From contig NBMI01000016.1 in NCBI GenBank assembly GCA_002085445.1, forward strand, positions 1-64,000: a stretch of DNA of 64,000 nt. The letters run 5' to 3'. This document shows, piece after piece, positions 59,803 to 64,000 of this stretch. The notes below the pieces were generated by a model. It did no database searches. It was not told where the DNA came from and saw only the letters and a list, made by a program, of their open reading frames with translations. A program made the translations under genes and the position numbers. Origin of the DNA: Candidatus Parabeggiatoa sp. nov. 2 (GTDB lineage Bacteria > Pseudomonadota > Gammaproteobacteria > Beggiatoales > Beggiatoaceae). Numbering within the stretch: position 1 is the first letter of the stretch; every line of letters starts with the position of its first letter.

Positions 59803-60440
59803 CAAAGGCTAACAATCGCCTACGACTAACCGGCCCACAAAAGGCGAGCAATCACCTACGACTAACTGGCCCACACGAACAATCGCCTACGACTAAGCGG
59901 CCCACACGAACAATCGCCTACGACTAACCTGCCCACAAAAGGCGAACAATCGCCTACGACTAACTGGCCCACAAAAGGCGAACAATCGCCTACGACTAAC
60001 TGGCCCACACGAACAATCGCCTACGACTAACTGGCCCACAAAAGGCGAACAATCGCCTACGACTAACTGGCCCACAAAAGGCTAACAATCGCCTATGACT
60101 AACCGGCCCCATAAAGGCGAGCAATCGCCTACGACTAACTGGCCCACAAAAGGAGGAAATCCAAGTTATGACCATGTTGAGTATAACAATCACCTACGAC
60201 TAACTGGCCCACACGAGCAATCGCCTACGACTAACTGGCCCACAAAAGGCTATACTCAAGAAGGGAACAAACGGGACTTTTTGAGAAACAAAAATAACTT
60301 TGAAAAGCCCCAACGGGACAGCCTGGGGCAGCGCCCCAGGAAATCCAAGTTATGACCATGTTGAGTATAACAATCACCTACGACTAACTGGCCCACAAAA
60401 GGCTAACAATCACCTACGACTAACTGGCCCACAAGGCGAG
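59803..60440. repeat. Array of 14 units caatcgcctacgactaactgg
   Basis: Core unit caatcgcctacgactaac followed by tggcccaca, spaced by either cgaa (30-bp period) or aaaggcgaa (36-bp period), 14 cores in all with a few substitutions. Family 2 MITE sequence interrupts it twice (about 60156-60187, partial; 60253-60367, complete). Spacers are repeats themselves, so this is not CRISPR. Apparent open frames are by-products of the period being a multiple of three. Confidence 0.92.
60253..60367. mobile_element. 115-bp MITE, family 2, inserted in the repeat array
   Basis: Ends tactcaagaagggaacaaac and (other strand) tactcaacatggtcataac. TA at 60251-60252 and 60368-60369. Removing the element and one TA restores the array unit aaaggctaacaatcacc, which is seen intact at 60397. 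Core hairpins gccccaacgggac and ggggcagcgcccc. Confidence 0.9.
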
Positions 60441-60534
60441 CAATTATTTTTAGCCTCATTCTCAACGACTGAAATTGTCACTTATTTCTGTGCTAGTCTA
60501 TCTAACACACAACTTAATAACCAGGAAAAAGACA

Positions 60535-60777
60535 ATGCCACCCATTGCAACCACAACTGAACACCTTTCAACACCACTTTCAAGCCAACTGCATAAAGTC
60601 TTACAACAGGCCGCCGATCTTGTAGGAACAACACTCAATCAATTTATGATTCAAGCCTCGCTTGAAAAGGCTCAAACGATTATAGAACAGGAACAAATCC
60701 TGCGCTTGAGTCAGCAAGATGCTGAAGTCAATGCCCTTGATAACACTCCTCACCAAACGAAAAATTTCAACGACTGA
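60535..60777 (+). CDS. DUF1778/TacA-type antitoxin
   Basis: 80 residues from ATG 60535 (AGGAAAA site 6 bp upstream). The pattern LSTPLSSQLHKVLQQAADLVGTTLNQFMIQASLEKAQTII, then LSQQDAEVNALDNTPHQTKNF, matches the ribbon-helix-helix DUF1778 antitoxins that pair with GNAT acetyltransferase toxins (TacT). No GNAT gene follows. The next gene is an ATPase 13 bp downstream, so the antitoxin is either orphan or serves a different partner. Confidence 0.82.
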   Translation: MPPIATTTEHLSTPLSSQLHKVLQQAADLVGTTLNQFMIQASLEKAQTIIEQEQILRLSQQDAEVNALDNTPHQTKNFND

Positions 60778-60790
60778 GCGTAGAAAAGTC

Positions 60791-61930
60791 ATGATTAAAA
60801 AACCTTTTCTTATTGATGCTTTCGAGCCGTTATGGTTAACGGTAGAAAATCTAGGCCCCTTTCGAGGATCACCCTATCAAGTGGATTTTACCGATGCCAA
60901 TAATCAACCCTGCAACCTCTTTCTATTAATGTCCAAAAACGGGCAAGGAAAAACGACCCTATTGGAAATCATGCGTGCTCTAATGCAACTGATTGCAGAA
61001 GCACATCCCACCCAATTCGGGCATGAAGATTTGGATTCTGGTGAAGGGCGCGCACAATGGGACATACGTGTCCAATTAGACAGGCAAGGGCAAAAGCACT
61101 GCATCGTCTTATCACTGTTAGCCGGCCACTTCGAGAATGGGCACCTCAAACATTGGACAGACGCCGATATCAACCAATATGAAGCCACCGCTTGGCACCA
61201 GTTCGGCTACCAACGCCACGCCTTGGGCCACTTAGAGCGTATCAACAAAGCGGATGATTTAGTAAACGAATTACTAGAAAATATACGCGCCAAAATATCG
61301 ACTTCCCCAGAAGGCTTTCAAGCACCTACCCTTTCTTTACCAACCTTGCTTTACTTTTCCGCCTATCGGAACATTGAACGCATAACCCATCATGAGCGCA
61401 CGATTACCAAACCAAAATGGTGGGGTTACTCCCCAGTGCATGACATCAGTGTAGACGGTGGTACATGGAACAGTTCCTTGGACAATCTTCTCGTTTGGCT
61501 CAAATGGCTAGATGATGGCCGGTTTGAACGGGCACTGACGCTTATCAATGAGCGCGTCTTCAACGGCGATTCCAAATTTATCAAAGACATACGTCGTGAT
61601 CCGCCAGAAGCCATTGTCATTAATGAAGGCCATCAACATCGTTTAGATCAATTAAGCAGCGGAGAAAAAAACCTTGTGCAAATGTTTCTTCGTCTCAGTA
61701 CACATCTAACCAATAATACCCTGATTCTGATTGATGATTTGGAAGGACATCTGCATTCTATCTGGCAACATGGCGTACTACGTCTCTTAAAAGAACTGGT
61801 GACAGAACATCCAGGCATCACGGTGATTGCCAGTACCCATTCGAGGGAAATACTAGAAGCGTTTCCGATGGATATTCCAGAACCCGGCATACGCAAAGGC
61901 GGTGATATTATAATGAAAAATGAAAAATGA
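60791..61930 (+). CDS. RecF/SMC-like AAA ATPase (AAA21-type)
   Basis: 379 residues from ATG 60791; 24 upstream in-frame codons overlap the antitoxin and are unlikely. LWLTVENLGPFRGSPYQVDF at the start, Walker A LLMSKNGQGKTTLLEIMRAL, signature-like LDQLSSGEKNLVQMFLRLS, Walker B TLILIDDLEGHLHSIWQ (with Asp-Leu instead of the usual Glu-Pro), and switch His TVIASTHSREILEAFP. A complete ABC-type ATPase of the kind used in OLD-like and other defence or DNA repair proteins, but with no nuclease domain. The C-terminal residues MKNEK come from an atgaaaaatgaaaaatg repeat. Downstream partner not seen. Confidence 0.88.
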   Translation: MIKKPFLIDAFEPLWLTVENLGPFRGSPYQVDFTDANNQPCNLFLLMSKNGQGKTTLLEIMRALMQLIAEAHPTQFGHEDLDSGEGRAQWDIRVQLDRQGQKHCIVLSLLAGHFENGHLKHWTDADINQYEATAWHQFGYQRHALGHLERINKADDLVNELLENIRAKISTSPEGFQAPTLSLPTLLYFSAYRNIERITHHERTITKPKWWGYSPVHDISVDGGTWNSSLDNLLVWLKWLDDGRFERALTLINERVFNGDSKFIKDIRRDPPEAIVINEGHQHRLDQLSSGEKNLVQMFLRLSTHLTNNTLILIDDLEGHLHSIWQHGVLRLLKELVTEHPGITVIASTHSREILEAFPMDIPEPGIRKGGDIIMKNEK

Positions 61931-62435
61931 AAAATGAAGAGATTAATTCTAAGTAAGTCAATAATTTGACTAATAATTTTATAAGCCTGTTGCAGTACCG
62001 GACATTTTGGCTCTTGTCATTTCTCCTGATGGATAAATCTGTTGGTTTCAACAGGTTAAGATTTTCCCATTGGTCGAAATGAGGCACTGGGGCCCTTGAC
62101 TGGGAACGCTATAAAATCAATAGGTTACAATGAGATTGGAACAGGTTCTAAGTCATTGATTACTTATTTATTGACGAATAACTTTTGTAAGGATTATCCC
62201 ATTGAACGGCCCCAGTGCCCGAAATGACAATCAATCATTTTTGATCTTGTCATTTCTCCTTGAGGAGAAATCTTTTGAATTTATACTAAAGATGGGAACA
62301 AATTGGACTTTTTGATAAAAACTCGTAATTCTTTGAATTAAAAACAGCCAATAGCGCAAAGCAGTAATCGAACCTAATTTATTGATTTTTCGTGATGAAA
62401 AGCGGCCTTTATGCCGAATTTTGCGGTATTGCAAA

Positions 62436-62905
62436 AAAAGAAATGTTTGTAGTAGTCTAGTAGTCGCTTTAGCGACTTAATCTAATGTTTGTAGTAATGT
62501 TTGTAGTAGTCATTTTAGCGACTTAATCTAATGTTTGTAGTAATGTTTGTAGTAGTCGCTTTAGCGACTTAATCTAATGTTTGTAGTAATGTTTGTAGTA
62601 GTCGCTTTAGAGCGTGTTTGAAAAGTCCAAGAATCAATCACTTATAAAATAGTTGATTGCTTATAAAACAATGAGTTAAGTCTAGTTTTAAAACACGCTC
62701 TTAGGCGCTAAAGCACCTACTACAAACTTAGGCGCTAAAGCGTCTATTACAAACTTAGGCGCTAAAGCGCCTACTACAAACTTGGGCGCTAAAGCGCCTA
62801 CTACAAACTTAGGCGCTAAAGCGTCTATTACAAACTTAGGCGCTAAAGCGCCTACTACAAACTTGGGCGCTAAAGCACCTACTACAAACGCACGCAAGAA
62901 AGCGC
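62436..62905. repeat. Two facing palindromic arrays around a MITE
   Basis: Left half (62440-62609): tgtttgtagtagtcgctttagcgacttaatc units. Right half (62701-62905): eight units of taggcgctaaagcgcctactacaaactt, in reverse orientation to the 34898 array. A 91-bp MITE (62610-62700) separates them. Units differ in stem (gtcgctttagcgac versus ggcgctttagcgcc), so stems co-vary. Confidence 0.88.
62610..62700. mobile_element. MITE family 3, short form
   Basis: Inverted ends gagcgtgttt and aaacacgctc; left interior aaaagtccaagaatcaatca, right interior cttataaaacaatgagttaa. A longer relative begins at 63733 with the same left interior and reaches the window's end with aataaaacaatgagttaagt; the short form lacks about 190 bp in the middle. 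Confidence 0.82.
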
Positions 62906-62979
62906 CTACTTAGCTTTCAACCTTATTATAATTAACAATGAGGCTTACATATGCGAGAAGTCAACAAGGAGAAAGATTT

Positions 62980-63399
62980 ATGCAAGAGCATCCATACCGA
63001 GTCTTAATCATAGATAGTGACAACGACATTCTTACCACTTATCAAAACTACCTCACTCAACAAGGTTTTGAAGTTGATACAGCGCAAGATGGTATTGAAG
63101 GAATTGAAAAACTCCGAAAAGATGAACCTGACGTAGCACTGGTAGAAATCAAACTACCGAAAATGAGTGGTATTGAAATCATTCGTCTGGTTAACGAAGA
63201 AGAGTTAGACACGGAAATAATTGTCTTAACTGAACATGGAAACAAAGAAGATGCTGTCACAGTACTCAACCTTGGCGTGGGTGCTTGGTTTGAAAAATCG
63301 AATATCGATAAAACTCAATTCTTGGAAAAAGTCCAAGATTTGTGCCAATTAATACCTACTGCTCAGATGAGACGCTACTTATCGGCGAGGCCCGGCTAG
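62980..63399 (+). CDS. Single-domain receiver protein with Glu at the phosphoacceptor site
   Basis: 139 residues from ATG 62980 (AAGGAG 9 bp upstream; 14 upstream codons in frame are less likely). Receiver fold: VLIIDSDNDILTTY, GFEVDTAQDGIEGIEKL, PDVALVEIKLPKMSGIEII, TEIIVLTEHGNKEDAVTVLNLGVGAWFEKS. The usual Asp of strand 3 is Glu56, and the acidic pair of strand 1 is reduced to Asp12-Ser13. Thr/Lys switch residues remain (Thr84, Lys106). No output domain. It should not be phosphorylated normally; Glu can mimic the phosphorylated state. It may act as a constitutive adaptor. Confidence 0.9.
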   Translation: MQEHPYRVLIIDSDNDILTTYQNYLTQQGFEVDTAQDGIEGIEKLRKDEPDVALVEIKLPKMSGIEIIRLVNEEELDTEIIVLTEHGNKEDAVTVLNLGVGAWFEKSNIDKTQFLEKVQDLCQLIPTAQMRRYLSARPG

Positions 63400-63732
63400 G
63401 ATTAGAGATTGCTAGGGTGGGTGGTTTTGTATTTGGAGCGAAACCCATCACATCCCTATAAATGGAACACCATGAAAAACCGCGAAAAATGAACCAATCA
63501 ATTGGCTTTTTTTTTAACGCCCAATTCATAGCTGTCGCTAGGGAATCATAACAAAAGTATGTATACTATCCGTTGAAAACAGATTTGATATTTTGATAAG
63601 AGGGTGTTTTAAATTACCATTATTTTTTTATGGGTATTGGCACTGGTTTGAGGGCCATAAAACCATTTGGAAGTTTTCAAACTTTTTGTGAAAGGTTTAG
63701 ACAAAGCTTGGACTCCAAACTGAAAGGTTTAT
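63400..63732. other. Intergenic region after the receiver gene
   Basis: No gene seen. A short aaagcttggactccaaactgaaaggttt repeat remnant lies near 63700-63730; the rest is AT-rich single-copy sequence. Confidence 0.5.
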
Positions 63733-64000
63733 AGCGTGTTTGAAAAGTCCAAGAATCAATCACTTATAAAATAGTCTATTACTTATAACCTAAAAATGGC
63801 AATTAACATTTCAACAAATTAACTTAACGCTTTAAATTTACTCTAAAAAAATTGGAGATTTCATTGAAATTTTGATCACCATTTGATGAGTAAAATTTCA
63901 ACGGATTGAGTTGAAATAATCTTATTTATTCAATTTTTTAATATAAATTACGAACATTTGAATTGCCATTTTTAGGTATAAATAAAACAATGAGTTAAGT
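63733..64000. mobile_element. MITE family 3, long form (runs off the window)
   Basis: Left end agcgtgtttgaaaagtccaa identical to the short form for 40 bp, then about 190 bp not in the short form, including an imperfect inversion (aatggcaattaacatttc near 63796; gaacatttgaattgccatt near 63950), and finally aaaacaatgagttaagt, which is the right interior of the short form. The expected right terminal repeat lies beyond 64000. Confidence 0.78.

Larger units (their letters stand above)
61931..62979. other. Repeat-dominated region before the receiver gene
   Basis: Contains a cattggtcgaaatgag stretch and tgtcatttctcct motifs (62020-62275), a family 2 end (tactaaagatgggaacaaat, 62284), then palindromic arrays (62436-62600 and 62700-62905) and MITE family 3 between them. 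No gene. Confidence 0.7.

Noticed and set aside
59803-60440. Possible CRISPR array
   Set aside because: Spacing sequences are themselves identical short repeats, unit length varies, and no cas gene is present. The same argument applies to 32326-32595, 34898-35290 and 62701-62905.
62688-62897. Minus-strand open frame with VVGALAPKF repeats
   Set aside because: It is a reading of the palindromic repeat array in one frame; the repeat is non-coding elsewhere and no ribosome binding site exists.

Overview
The window looks like a chromosomal piece of a large, colourless sulfur bacterium of the marine Beggiatoaceae (Gammaproteobacteria). The reasons are: gammaproteobacterial housekeeping genes (sdhCDAB with sdhE, aroE, prmB, accD, nrdAB); intergenic space crowded with short palindromic and tandem repeats; repeated TAACTGA heptamers placed just before start codons, a signature reported for marine Beggiatoaceae; and very large hybrid sensor kinases. 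The assignment is an inference from content. No rRNA or other marker gene is present.

Layout. 1-1.9 kb: tail of a broken membrane/spermidine-synthase-like gene. 2.7-5.0 kb: a two-gene AAA ATPase plus PD-(D/E)XK nuclease-like unit lying between two inverted 270-bp MITE-like elements. 5.2-6.8 kb: a free-standing CZB zinc protein and a damaged argG. 6.8-10.1 kb: decayed toxin-antitoxin (TA) loci and repeats. 10.2-15.5 kb: aroE and the succinate dehydrogenase genes sdhCDA-(repeat array)-sdhB-sdhE. 15.9-20 kb: a PH-domain membrane protein, then a cNMP-binding protein and a broken NTT/HEAT transporter. 21.2-40.5 kb: four paralogous multidomain sensor kinases (one intact, two frame-broken, one cut short by a repeat array), with a glycosyltransferase between them. 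41-43 kb: a TA remnant and prmB. 43-49.8 kb: nrdB and nrdA, nrdA carrying two inteins. 50.5-53.4 kb: accD, a DUF3754/TMEM143-like protein and a coupled tandem-repeat protein. 53.6-64 kb: more TA fragments, a Uma2 nuclease-like protein, a secreted protein with a duplicated domain, an HTH protein, a TacA-like antitoxin next to a RecF-like ATPase, and a receiver protein whose phosphoacceptor Asp is replaced by Glu.

Three themes run through the window. (1) Repeats actively shape genes: TA-flanked MITEs with visible empty sites, a 501-bp element with 9-bp target duplications inserted in another MITE, a parE cut by a MITE, and repeat sequence read into protein C-termini and domain loops. (2) At least seven TA loci keep a readable antitoxin or antitoxin tail while the toxin is truncated or frameshifted. 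(3) Several otherwise well-preserved genes (argG, the NTT/HEAT gene, two kinases, the first gene) are broken by a small internal deletion plus frame change. Decay and an assembly artefact cannot be told apart from sequence alone. The best candidate for an undescribed system is the MITE-bounded ATPase/nuclease pair. The most unusual single protein is NrdA, whose first intein is followed by Gly instead of Cys, Ser or Thr.
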